A stretch of 64,000 bases of DNA, taken from positions 1 through 64,000 of the forward strand of contig CAUHNW010000006.1 in the NCBI GenBank assembly GCA_959607825.1, read 5' to 3'. The notes below the pieces were generated by a model. The model was not told the DNA's origin, ran no database searches, and saw only the letters and a list, made by a program, of their open reading frames with translations. This document shows positions 6,967-14,988 of the stretch, one piece after another (within the stretch, counting starts at the first letter, position 1; each line of letters opens with the position of its first letter). The stretch comes from HGM13006 sp900757695 (GTDB lineage Bacteria; Bacillota; Clostridia; Oscillospirales; Oscillospiraceae). Made by a program: the position numbers and the translations under genes.

Positions 6967-7695
6967 ATGCCGCGTTTTTTTATGAATCAGATCATGCCCG
7001 GTGACGCTTCGGCGGTGCTGACCGGGGAGCAGGCGGCCCACGCCAGAGTTTTGCGGCTGAAGCCCGGGGAGGAGATCGTCCTGTGCGACGGGCAGGGGAC
7101 GGACTATGCCGCCCGGGTGCAGGAGATCACGGACGGGCAGATTTTCTGCTCCATCCAAAGCTCCGGCCCTTCGGCCTCTGAGCCAAGGGTACACTGTACG
7201 GTTTACATGGGCTTTGCCAAGGGCGATAAGCTGGAGCATGTGATCCAGAAGGCCACCGAGCTGGGGGCTGACCGGATCGCCGCATTCCCCAGCAGCCGCT
7301 GTGTTGCAAAATACGACCGGAAATCTCTGGAAAAGAAGCTGCCCCGGTGGCAGAAGATCGCCGCCTCTGCGGCGGAGCAGTCCGGCCGGGGGCGCATCCC
7401 GCTGGTAGAAGCCGTGGATTCCTATGCGGCAGCACTGGAAGCGGCCGTCAAGGCCGATCGTGCCCTGTTTTTCTATGAAAACGAGCAGGCCCATACCCTC
7501 ACCGCCGCCCTGCAGGGGGATTTTGAAACGGTCTCCATCGTAACCGGCCCCGAAGGCGGATTTTCCCCGGAAGAGGCCGGGCTGGCAGGGAAGGCGGGTC
7601 TTTCCGTCTGCACCCTTGGGCGGCGGATCCTCCGGTGCGAAACGGCGCCCCTTTGCGCCCTGTCGGCGGTGATGTTTGCCGCCGGGGAGTACTAA
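6967..7695 (+). CDS. rsmE: 16S rRNA (uracil1498-N3)-methyltransferase
   Basis: This enzyme methylates U1498 of 16S rRNA in the assembled 30S subunit using S-adenosylmethionine. The 242-aa length is normal. It has the N-terminal PUA-like domain, then a SPOUT/trefoil-knot domain with the family motifs TGPEGGFSPEE and LGRRILRCETAPL near the C-terminus. The ATG at 6967 has AGGAGG 7 bp upstream; an upstream extension in frame runs through the tRNA-Leu region and is not real. The stop codon is followed after zero bases by a long palindromic element that probably acts as its terminator. Confidence 0.94.
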   Translation: MPRFFMNQIMPGDASAVLTGEQAAHARVLRLKPGEEIVLCDGQGTDYAARVQEITDGQIFCSIQSSGPSASEPRVHCTVYMGFAKGDKLEHVIQKATELGADRIAAFPSSRCVAKYDRKSLEKKLPRWQKIAASAAEQSGRGRIPLVEAVDSYAAALEAAVKADRALFFYENEQAHTLTAALQGDFETVSIVTGPEGGFSPEEAGLAGKAGLSVCTLGRRILRCETAPLCALSAVMFAAGEY

Positions 7696-7857
7696 AGGCA
7701 AAACCGTATCATTGCGTCTGCGGGCTTTGACGGTTCTTTTCCGCCACAAATCCACTGCGAAAATTTGAAATACACAAAGTATTCCGGCATTTTCCCAGCA
7801 TATTTGTGACGCAAAATTCCTCGCCAAATCTCCTTGCCGAATGATGCGGTATTGCCT
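7696..7857. repeat. Palindromic intergenic element, copy A
   Basis: A 162-bp imperfect palindrome. The left end AGGCAAAACCGTATCATT matches the reverse complement of the right end, AGGCAATACCGCATCATT, at 16 of 18 bases. The centre is GAAATAC-ACAAA-GTATTCC, and pairing continues patchily along both arms (for example CACAAAT and CTG-GAAAAT blocks). It shares the ends and a central 19-bp identity, GAAATACACAAAGTATTCC, with the copy at 50252-50415. It begins on the base after the rsmE TAA. There is no ORF inside, so it is a hairpin/MITE-like element. Confidence 0.75.
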
Positions 7858-7986
7858 CAGGGCAAAAGCACCTGCCGAATGATGCGGTAGTGCCTTAAGG
7901 CAAAAGCACTTGCCGAATGATGCGGTAGTGCCATAAGGCAAAAGCACCTGCCGAATGATGCAGTATTGCCTTAAGGCACCCCCAAG
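7835..7986 (+). repeat. 38-bp tandem repeat array (four units)
   Basis: Units start at 7835, 7873, 7911 and 7949, a period of exactly 38 bp. The unit is TGCCGAATGATGCGGTAGTG followed by CCTTAAGGCAAAAGCACC. The last unit decays after GCCTTAAGGCA. Each unit joins the right end of the palindromic element (ATGATGCGGTATTGCCT) to its left end (AAGGCAAAA), giving the perfect palindrome TGCCTTAAGGCA in units 2 and 4. There are no spacers, so it is not a CRISPR. It fills the gap between rsmE and the activase gene. Confidence 0.9.
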
Positions 7987-8038
7987 GGGCGGTGCCCCCA
8001 TTCTGTTGGAAACAATTTTTACATATAAGGTGACGTAA

Positions 8039-10975
8039 ATGAGTTTGAAAATTGGCATTGACGTGGGTTCCACCACGGTCAAGGTAGTTGTGCTGGATGA
8101 GCAGGATAACCTGCTGTTCCGCTCCTATGAGCGGCATCTTTCCATGGTCCGGGAGAAGACCTGTGAGCTTCTGCGCCGGGCGCAGCCCATATTGGAGGGG
8201 CAGCAGGTAAAGACCGTCATCACCGGCTCTGCGGGGCTGGGCCTTGCCAAGTCCGCAAAGGTGGACTTTGTGCAGGAGGTCTTTGCCACGGCGGAGGCCG
8301 TGGAGCGGTTTATCCCCGATACCGATGCGGTCATTGAGCTGGGCGGCGAGGATGCAAAGATCATCTTCTTTCAGGGCTCTCTGGAGGAGCGCATGAACGG
8401 CTCCTGCGCAGGCGGCACCGGTGCCTTCATCGACCAGATGGCAACGCTGGTGGGTGTAACCGCCGATGAGCTGGACCAGCTGAGCCTCCACTATGAGAAG
8501 ATCTATCCCATTGCCTCCCGGTGCGGCGTATTCGCAAAATCCGACATTCAGCCCATTCTCAATCAGGGCGCCCGGAAGGAGGACGTAGCCGCCTCGATTT
8601 TTCAGGCCGTGGTGGATCAGACCGTGGCCGGACTGGCACAGGGCCGGGATATCACCGGAAAGGTGGTCTTTCTGGGCGGCCCCCTGCACTTCCTGAAGGG
8701 CCTGCGGCAGCGGTTTCAGGAGACCCTGAAGCTGGATGACGACCATGCGGTCTTCCCGGAGAACGGCGACTGCTTTGCCGCCATCGGTGCGGCACTGTGC
8801 TCCGAGGGCTATGGGGTATCCACCTATGAGGACGTCTACGACCGGCTGGTAAAGTCCGTGGAGGACCGGGGCGGCACCCAGACCATGCCCCCGCTGTTCG
8901 CCTCTCAGGCGGAATATGACCAGTTTATCGCCCGCCACAATTCCAAAAAGCCCCCGGAGGTGGATGCAGAGCACTACACCGGCAAGGCATATCTGGGCAT
9001 TGACGCCGGTTCCACCACCACCAAGGTCTGTCTCATCGACCCGGATGGGGGCCTGCTCTATACCTATTACAGCTCCAACCGGGGCAATCCGGTCTCCGTG
9101 ATTCTGGAGCAGCTCCACGCCATCTATGAAAAGTTCGGCAGCCGCATCACCATTGCAGGCAGTGCCGTTACCGGCTACGGCGAGGATCTCATTAAATCCG
9201 CCTTTCAGGTGGACGCCGGTCTGGTGGAGACCGTGGCCCATTTCCGTGCGGCCTCTCATTTCTCCCCCGGGGTGGATTTCATCATTGACATCGGCGGGCA
9301 GGACATGAAGTGCTTCAAAATCCGCAACAACGCCGTGGATTCCATTATGCTCAACGAGGCATGCTCCTCCGGCTGCGGCAGCTTTATCGAGACCTTTGCC
9401 AAGGCGCTGGGGTATTCCATTGCAGACTTCTCCAAGATGGGGCTGCTGGCAAAGCATCCGGTGAATCTGGGCTCCCGGTGCACGGTGTTTATGAATTCCT
9501 CGGTGAAGCAGGCCCAGAAGGACGGGGCTACGGTGGAGGATATCTCTGCGGGCCTGTCCATCTCCATTGTCAAAAACGCCGTCTATAAGGTCATCCGTGC
9601 GGCCTCCGCCGATGATCTGGGCAAGAATATCGTGGTGCAGGGCGGCACCTTCCTCAATGACGGCGTGCTCCGGGCCTTTGAGCTGGAGCTGGGCCGGAAT
9701 GTGACCCGGCCTGTCATCGCCGGGCTTATGGGTGCCTACGGTGCGGCGCTGACCGCCCGGGATCTCGGGCTCGACAAGTCCGCCATTCTGACGGAGGAGC
9801 AGCTGAAATCCTTTGCCCACAAGTCCAATCCCACCACCTGTAAGGGCTGTACCAACCACTGTTCCCTGACCATCAACCTCTTTGACGGAGGCCGCCGGTT
9901 TATCTCCGGCAACCGCTGCTCCAAGCCCCTGGGGGGCAAAAAAACGGAAATGCCCGATATGTTCCACTATAAATACAACAAGCTCCGTGCCATGGAGGGC
10001 AAGGGCACCGGCACCGGCGCCCGGGGGCGCATGGGCATTCCCTTCGGCCTCAACATGTATGAGAATCTGCCCTTCTGGTATACGCTGTTTACCAAGCTGA
10101 ACTTTGAGGTGGTGCTGTCGCCGGAATCCTCCCGGGGCATCTATCTCAAGGGGCAGCACACCATTCCCTCGGATACGGTCTGCTATCCCGCCAAGCTGCT
10201 CCACGGCCATGTGGAGGCGCTGGTGGAGGCCGGGGTGGACGCCATCTGGTATCCCTGCATGTCCTATAACAACGATGAGGGCATCGGGGACAACCACTAT
10301 AACTGCCCGGTGGTGGCCTACTATCCCGAGCTGCTGGCGGCCAACGTTCCGGCCCTGCAAAAGACCAAATTCCTCGACCCCTATGTGGGCCTGTGGCGGC
10401 ATAAGGACTGCGCAAAGCGCCTCTCCGAGCTGCTTTTCACCGAGTTCGGCATTCCCAAAAAGGAGACCAAGGCCGCTGTGGAGGCTGCCTACGATGCCTA
10501 CAACGCCTATGTGGAGGATGTCCACCAGACCGGTGAGGCTTACATCGAGCAGGCCCGGCAGGAGGGAAGGCCCATCATCGTCATGGCAGGCCGTCCCTAC
10601 CACATCGACCCGGAGATCAACCACGGCATCAACGACCTGATTACCTCCTTCGGCTTTGTGCTCATCACCGAGGATACGCTGGCCTATCGGGAGGGCTATG
10701 AGACCCGCACGGTTCTGAACCAGTGGACGTTCCAGAGCCGGATGTACAATGCTGCCCGGTATGTCTGCGCCCAGAAGGATATGCAGATGGTGCAGCTGGT
10801 CTCCTTCGGCTGCGGCACCGATGCCATCACCACCGATGAGCTTCGCTCCATTCTCGAGCAGGGCGGCAAGCTCTATACCCAGCTGAAAATTGACGATATC
10901 ACCAACCTCGGGGCGGTGAAAATCCGAATCCGCAGCCTCATGGCTGCCATGGATGCCAGAAAGGAGGCGGAGTAA
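8039..10975 (+). CDS. Acyl-CoA dehydratase activase-related protein with two activase domains and DUF2229
   Basis: A 978-aa cytosolic protein of the 2-hydroxyacyl-CoA dehydratase activator superfamily, whose members use ATP to drive an electron into a radical dehydratase. Domain 1 (from residue 4, IGIDVGSTTVK) and domain 2 (from about 316, GIDAGSTTTK) are both ASKHA ATPase folds. Each keeps the cysteine positions of the bridging [4Fe-4S] cluster (NGSCAGGTG with SRCGVF; EACSSGCGSF with SRCTVF). A Cys cluster CKGCTNHC follows near residue 600, then DUF2229 from about 664. The following gene encodes the rest of what is usually a single polypeptide of roughly 1,400 aa. The start has AAGGTG upstream. 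The substrate is unknown. Confidence 0.85.
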   Translation: MSLKIGIDVGSTTVKVVVLDEQDNLLFRSYERHLSMVREKTCELLRRAQPILEGQQVKTVITGSAGLGLAKSAKVDFVQEVFATAEAVERFIPDTDAVIELGGEDAKIIFFQGSLEERMNGSCAGGTGAFIDQMATLVGVTADELDQLSLHYEKIYPIASRCGVFAKSDIQPILNQGARKEDVAASIFQAVVDQTVAGLAQGRDITGKVVFLGGPLHFLKGLRQRFQETLKLDDDHAVFPENGDCFAAIGAALCSEGYGVSTYEDVYDRLVKSVEDRGGTQTMPPLFASQAEYDQFIARHNSKKPPEVDAEHYTGKAYLGIDAGSTTTKVCLIDPDGGLLYTYYSSNRGNPVSVILEQLHAIYEKFGSRITIAGSAVTGYGEDLIKSAFQVDAGLVETVAHFRAASHFSPGVDFIIDIGGQDMKCFKIRNNAVDSIMLNEACSSGCGSFIETFAKALGYSIADFSKMGLLAKHPVNLGSRCTVFMNSSVKQAQKDGATVEDISAGLSISIVKNAVYKVIRAASADDLGKNIVVQGGTFLNDGVLRAFELELGRNVTRPVIAGLMGAYGAALTARDLGLDKSAILTEEQLKSFAHKSNPTTCKGCTNHCSLTINLFDGGRRFISGNRCSKPLGGKKTEMPDMFHYKYNKLRAMEGKGTGTGARGRMGIPFGLNMYENLPFWYTLFTKLNFEVVLSPESSRGIYLKGQHTIPSDTVCYPAKLLHGHVEALVEAGVDAIWYPCMSYNNDEGIGDNHYNCPVVAYYPELLAANVPALQKTKFLDPYVGLWRHKDCAKRLSELLFTEFGIPKKETKAAVEAAYDAYNAYVEDVHQTGEAYIEQARQEGRPIIVMAGRPYHIDPEINHGINDLITSFGFVLITEDTLAYREGYETRTVLNQWTFQSRMYNAARYVCAQKDMQMVQLVSFGCGTDAITTDELRSILEQGGKLYTQLKIDDITNLGAVKIRIRSLMAAMDARKEAE

Positions 10976-10976
10976 T

Positions 10977-12272
10977 ATGGCAGAGCTTGTCTACGATAAA
11001 ACCGGGCGGCTGCTTTTTACCAAGGAAATGGCAAAGGAGTATACCATTCTGGCCCCCCAGATGCTGCCGGATCACTTCGCCATGCTGGAAAGCATCCTGC
11101 AGGAGGCCGGTTACAAGGTAAAGATGCTCAACACCACCGGCCATACCATTCTGGAGGAGGGGCAGAAGTACGTCCATAACGACGCCTGCTTCCCGGCCAT
11201 TCTGGTCATCGGCCAGCTCATCGATGCCATCCATCGTGGCGGCTATGATCCCCATAAGGTGGCCCTGTTCATCACCCAGACCGGCGGCGGCTGCCGTGCC
11301 TCCAACTATCTCTACCTGCTCCGGAAGGCACTGGCCCGGGCGGGCCTTGACTATGTGCCCGTGGTGTCCCTGAACCTCTCCGGCATGGAGAAAAACCCGG
11401 GCTTCAAGCTGACCCTTCCCATTCTCCGGAAGGCGGTCTTTGCGGTCATCTACGGCGACCTGATGATGAATGTGGGCTGGCAGGTGCGCCCCTATGAGGT
11501 CACCAGAGGCGACACCGACCGCTGCCTGCAACAATGCCGGGCATACCTGCTGGGCGAAATGCGGCAGGGCAAGGGCATGACCTACAAGAGCATGGTGAAG
11601 CACTTCGACTATATCATCGACCAGTTCAAGGCCGTGCCCGTGCAGGGAGCGCAGAAGGTCCGTGTGGGTGTCGTAGGCGAGATCTATGTAAAATACGCCC
11701 CCTTGGGCAACAACGACCTTGCCAATTTCCTCTTGTCCGAGGGCGTGGAGCCGGTGATCCCGGGCCTTATGGACTTTATCATCTTCAAGGTCTACAACCG
11801 GGACGTGGATGTGGATCTCTACGGCGGCCACATCGCCAAGAAGAAGCTCTGCCGGTTCCTTGAAAAATACCTGATGAAGTATCAGCATGCACTGATCGAC
11901 GCCCTGAAGCGCTCTGACCGGTTCCGTGCCCCGGGAGATTTCAACGACCTCCACAGCATGATCCACGGCTATCTGGGAGACGGCAATAAGATGGGCGAGG
12001 GGTGGCTGCTGACGGCGGAGATGCTGGAGCTGATCCATTCCGGGGTGCCCAATATCGTCTGCACCCAGCCCTTCGGCTGCCTGCCCAACCACATTGTGGG
12101 CAAGGGCATGATCCGCCGGATCAAGGAGGACTATCCGGATTCCAACATCGTGGCCATCGACTATGACCCCGGCGCCACCCGGATCAATCAGGAAAACCGC
12201 ATCAAGCTCATGCTGGCCAATGCCCAGAAGAAACGGATGATGGAGGAAAAGAAGAACGCCGCCCATTCCTAA
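10977..12272 (+). CDS. 2-hydroxyacyl-CoA dehydratase-like protein, C-terminal half of the activase system
   Basis: A 431-aa protein continuing the preceding gene after a single-base gap (TAA-T-ATG), with GGAGG in the end of the upstream gene. It contains HgdB-like stretches such as NDACFPAILVIGQ and TQTGGGCRASNY, and conserved cysteines (QTGGGC, TQPFGCLPNH) that could bind a cluster. In many Clostridia the region is fused behind the activase and DUF2229 domains; here it is a separate, translationally coupled gene. Function is probably as a complex with its neighbour; the reaction and substrate cannot be read from the sequence. Confidence 0.8.
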   Translation: MAELVYDKTGRLLFTKEMAKEYTILAPQMLPDHFAMLESILQEAGYKVKMLNTTGHTILEEGQKYVHNDACFPAILVIGQLIDAIHRGGYDPHKVALFITQTGGGCRASNYLYLLRKALARAGLDYVPVVSLNLSGMEKNPGFKLTLPILRKAVFAVIYGDLMMNVGWQVRPYEVTRGDTDRCLQQCRAYLLGEMRQGKGMTYKSMVKHFDYIIDQFKAVPVQGAQKVRVGVVGEIYVKYAPLGNNDLANFLLSEGVEPVIPGLMDFIIFKVYNRDVDVDLYGGHIAKKKLCRFLEKYLMKYQHALIDALKRSDRFRAPGDFNDLHSMIHGYLGDGNKMGEGWLLTAEMLELIHSGVPNIVCTQPFGCLPNHIVGKGMIRRIKEDYPDSNIVAIDYDPGATRINQENRIKLMLANAQKKRMMEEKKNAAHS

Positions 12273-12290
12273 TGCGATGTCAATATAGAA

Positions 12291-12323
12291 CAATCCCCGG
12301 CAGCCCAAAGCTGCCGGGGATTG
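12291..12323. terminator. Bidirectional terminator between convergent genes
   Basis: CAATCCCCGGCAGC pairs with GCTGCCGGGGATTG across a CCAAA loop, a 14-bp perfect stem. It lies between the activase operon (+) and the capA-like gene (-). T-rich flanks are modest on both sides. Confidence 0.85.
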
Positions 12324-12340
12324 TTGCGCAAGTGTTCTGT

Positions 12341-13954
12341 TTAAGCGGCCTGCTGGCTGGGGCTGGGCGATGCCTCTGCCGCCGGGGATTCCATGGGGCT
12401 GATCTCCGCCGCCGGGGTCTCAGGCACGCCTGCGGCAGCGCCGGTCTTCGGGGAAGGGGAGGGACTGGCCTCCGGGGTAGCCGCAGGGGTGTTTTCTGCC
12501 GGAGTACCGGCCGCCAGCGGCCGCTTGGGGTCGTCGGAACCCGTGGAGGCATCCGCAAAAATCTCATCCCACACCGCCTGAATATCCGCCTTGGAGCAGT
12601 TTTCCCGGATGTGGGTGGCGGCCAGTTCATCGGTGTACTCGTCCATATGGAGCACGTGGAACTGGTAGCCAAGGCCGTGGGTGCCCCCGGACTGGATCAG
12701 GTTCACCATGGGGCTGATGTTGTACTTTGACACATAGGTGCCGGTTTCATCCTTGGTGATGGTGACCTTGGCCATGCCCCCCAGCATGTTCATGGTCTCC
12801 CGCTGGCTGGAAACAAAATTGCCCAGCGAGTAGAAAATGGGCATTTTGTTGCCGTCCTTGCCGGTGATCACATCCACCGGCTCCACCACATGGGGATGGG
12901 TGCCGATGACCAGACCCACGCCGTGATCCGCAAACAGCTGGGCCCACGTCTTCTGATCCTCATCGGGCTTAAAGCTGTCCTCGGTGCCGTCGTGCATGAA
13001 GACCACGGTGATGTCCGCCATGGTCTTTGCCTGCTCCAGCTGGCTCTCGACCCGTGCCTTGTGGCTTTCGTCCATCAAATCAATTTCATAGTCGTTCTCC
13101 GGGGTCATGCCGTTGAGGCCGTAGGTGTAGTCCAGCAGGGCAATTTTGATGCCGTTCTTCTCCACCACACGAATGGTGTCCGCATCCTCCTTGGAGCCGT
13201 GGAGCCCCAGAACCGTCACCTCCGGGTGCCCAGCCCATGCGGCAAGGGTATCGGAAATGCCCGTTTCGCCCATGTCGCAGGTATGGTTGGATGCCTGACA
13301 GATGACATTGAAGCCCACCTTGCTGAGGGAATCCGCCATTTCCGCCGGGGTGCCGAACATGGGATAGTTGCTGTAGTTGGCGGGATCGGACACCAGAATG
13401 GTCTCCTGCTGGATGCAGGCCAGATCCGCCTCCTTGATATCGTCGGCAATGTATTTATAGATGTCCGTAAAGTCGTATGTACCGTCATCCTGCTCCGCAA
13501 ACTCATAGACAGTGCTGTGGATCAGGTTGTCGCCTACTGCCATGAGATTGACCGTATGTACCTCCGGGGTGGGACTGGGGGTCGGCTCCGCTTCCAGCAG
13601 GGAGTCCTCCTGCTGGGATTCCGGCGCTGCGGACACCGCCGGAGCCTCGGGTGCTTTGTTCAGTGCCCCACGGAAGGGCAGGGTAATCAGGCAGATCAGT
13701 GCAATGACGATCAGTGAGGCCACCACGCCAAGGCCTGCAAACAGTCCCGCCTGCATCCCGTGGAACCGCCACCAGCGCTGCTCCCTGGTGAGCCTTTTCT
13801 TTGGTCTGGGGGGCTTGGGGGGCCTGCCGGTACCGGCTGCCCCGGGCACTGCCTCGGGCGCCGGTGGTACAGCGGCTGCAACATTGTCCGTCTGAGGTGG
13901 AACCGGAGCGCCGGAACGCTGCTCCGGGGTCATTTCTGTATCATTCATGTTCAT
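12341..13954 (-). CDS. CapA-family (PGA_cap) membrane-anchored protein
   Basis: A 537-aa protein with a Pro/Ala-rich N-terminal cytoplasmic segment, a single membrane helix near residues 70-95 (FAGLGVVASLIVIALICLI), and an extracytoplasmic calcineurin-like CapA domain. The domain begins at LMAVGDNLIHS and shows the conserved ASNHTCDMG and GTHPHVVEP metal-site motifs. The C-terminal 80 residues are a Pro/Ala/Ser-rich tail. CapA proteins act in poly-gamma-glutamate capsule synthesis, but no capB or capC is nearby, so an orphan CapA-like role at the cell surface is likelier. The start at 13954 has GGAGG 4 bp upstream; the ATG two codons later is an equal alternative. Confidence 0.82.
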   Translation of the reverse strand: MNMNDTEMTPEQRSGAPVPPQTDNVAAAVPPAPEAVPGAAGTGRPPKPPRPKKRLTREQRWWRFHGMQAGLFAGLGVVASLIVIALICLITLPFRGALNKAPEAPAVSAAPESQQEDSLLEAEPTPSPTPEVHTVNLMAVGDNLIHSTVYEFAEQDDGTYDFTDIYKYIADDIKEADLACIQQETILVSDPANYSNYPMFGTPAEMADSLSKVGFNVICQASNHTCDMGETGISDTLAAWAGHPEVTVLGLHGSKEDADTIRVVEKNGIKIALLDYTYGLNGMTPENDYEIDLMDESHKARVESQLEQAKTMADITVVFMHDGTEDSFKPDEDQKTWAQLFADHGVGLVIGTHPHVVEPVDVITGKDGNKMPIFYSLGNFVSSQRETMNMLGGMAKVTITKDETGTYVSKYNISPMVNLIQSGGTHGLGYQFHVLHMDEYTDELAATHIRENCSKADIQAVWDEIFADASTGSDDPKRPLAAGTPAENTPAATPEASPSPSPKTGAAAGVPETPAAEISPMESPAAEASPSPSQQAA

Positions 13955-14036
13955 AAAACCTCCATTTTTCCATGAACCACTATACACCAAAACAGAGGAA
14001 GAAACAAGCAGAATAATAGAAAATCTTGCCGAAATA

Positions 14037-14074
14037 GCGGCCCGCCAACCTGCAAGTGCAGATCAGTGGGCCGC
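14037..14074 (-). terminator. Terminator of the DUF378 gene
   Basis: GCGGCCC (14037-14043) pairs with GGGCCGC (14068-14074), with an inner CTGCA/TGCAG pair. On the minus strand it is followed by TATTTCGGC and then TTTTCTATT. It starts 8 bp after the DUF378 stop. Confidence 0.65.
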
Positions 14075-14081
14075 CGTGTCC

Positions 14082-14303
14082 TCATCCGGCCTGCTGATGG
14101 GTCTCGCCTGCGTCCAGCGGATGATCCTTAAAGAGCAGGCTGATGCACCAGATTCCGGCCAGACCGATGACGGTATAGATGATCCGGCTGAGCAGTGCCC
14201 CCTGACCGCCGAAGATCCATGCCACCAGATCAAACTGGAAGATTCCCACCAGCGCCCAGTTCAGGGCCCCTACGATGGTGAGTACCAATGCAGTGGTGTC
14301 CAT
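14082..14303 (-). CDS. DUF378 family small membrane protein
   Basis: A 73-aa protein with two hydrophobic segments (TALVLTIVGALNWALVGIF and IIYTVIGLAGIWCISLLF) and the family's signature ALNWxLVGxFxFDLVAxIFG. It is membrane-located and of unknown function. The ATG at 14303 is chosen because AGGAGG lies 7 bp upstream; the ATG two codons earlier would be only 1 bp from it. It follows the V-ATPase operon but is separated from it by a terminator. Confidence 0.85.
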   Translation of the reverse strand: MDTTALVLTIVGALNWALVGIFQFDLVAWIFGGQGALLSRIIYTVIGLAGIWCISLLFKDHPLDAGETHQQAG

Positions 14304-14318
14304 TGTCATTCCTCCTAG

Positions 14319-14352
14319 CAAAAATGGTTCCGCCCATAGCATGGACGGAACC
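14319..14352 (-). terminator. Terminator of the V-ATPase operon
   Basis: On the minus strand GGTTCCG pairs with CGGAACC, with further CCAT/ATGG pairing, then ATTTTTGCT. It lies 19 bp beyond the end of the subunit D gene. Confidence 0.9.
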
Positions 14353-14370
14353 GGAGAAAAATATGCAGTT

Positions 14371-14976
14371 TCAGGCATTTTTCTGCTTTTTGATGACCTT
14401 CAGCCGGGCGAATTCCTCCCGTTCCTTCTCCTCCAGAGCCTCGGTGATGAGCCGGATGGTCTCATTGTAGCCGGGGATCACGATATTTTTCAGGGCATTG
14501 GCCCGCTTCTGGGTCTTGCCGATGGTAAAGGCCAGCCGATAGATGGTATTTTCCAGCTCCGAAAGCTCCCGCACCAGCTCCTTGACCCGGCCAAACTTAA
14601 TCAGGGCATCGTCAAAGGCGGAGTTGGTGATGGAAAGGCCATAGGGCAGGGGCTGCTGGGCAGGCTTTGCCGACACCGTTGGGATCTCCACGCCCATAAC
14701 CGAGCGGTAGCGGATTTCAACGGAATCGTCTACGGGAACCTGCTCTGCAAGATGGATGGTCTTTCCCATGGTGATGTTCGCCAGCATCAGGGCGTCATAG
14801 GCTTCGGAAAAGGTAGAGTCGATCCGGGACTGGATTTCCTCGGCCCGGGAGATCAGGCTCATCATTTCCCGGGTGAGGATGTTCCGCTTCCGGTCCATAA
14901 GCTCAAAGCCCGTCCCGGCCAGCTCAAGGGAATGCTTTGCGGCAATGAGATTGCCTTTTGTGGGCAGTACAGCCAT
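14371..14976 (-). CDS. atpD: V-type ATP synthase subunit D
   Basis: The central-stalk rotor subunit (201 aa, standard length). It is almost entirely alpha-helical, with the family start MAVLPTKGNLIAAK and the ALKNIVIPGYNETIRLI motif near the C-terminus that forms the shaft inside the A3B3 head. It is the last gene of the operon, 12 bp after subunit B, with GGGGG before its ATG. It couples catalysis in A/B to rotation of the K ring. Confidence 0.96.
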   Translation of the reverse strand: MAVLPTKGNLIAAKHSLELAGTGFELMDRKRNILTREMMSLISRAEEIQSRIDSTFSEAYDALMLANITMGKTIHLAEQVPVDDSVEIRYRSVMGVEIPTVSAKPAQQPLPYGLSITNSAFDDALIKFGRVKELVRELSELENTIYRLAFTIGKTQKRANALKNIVIPGYNETIRLITEALEEKEREEFARLKVIKKQKNA

Positions 14977-14988
14977 GGCAGCGCCCCC

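Noticed and set aside
7835..7986. Short regularly spaced repeats that could be taken for a CRISPR array
   Set aside because: The units are contiguous without spacers, and no cas genes are present.
7895..10624. A 909-codon open frame on the minus strand
   Set aside because: It lies antisense to the activase gene, whose protein has recognisable domains; the minus-strand translation has no family motifs and arises from GC-rich codon structure. The same applies to long antisense frames at 821-3019, 15901-18144 and 42983-45646.
12341..13954. Capsule (poly-gamma-glutamate) operon
   Set aside because: Only a CapA-like protein is present; no CapB or CapC partner is nearby.
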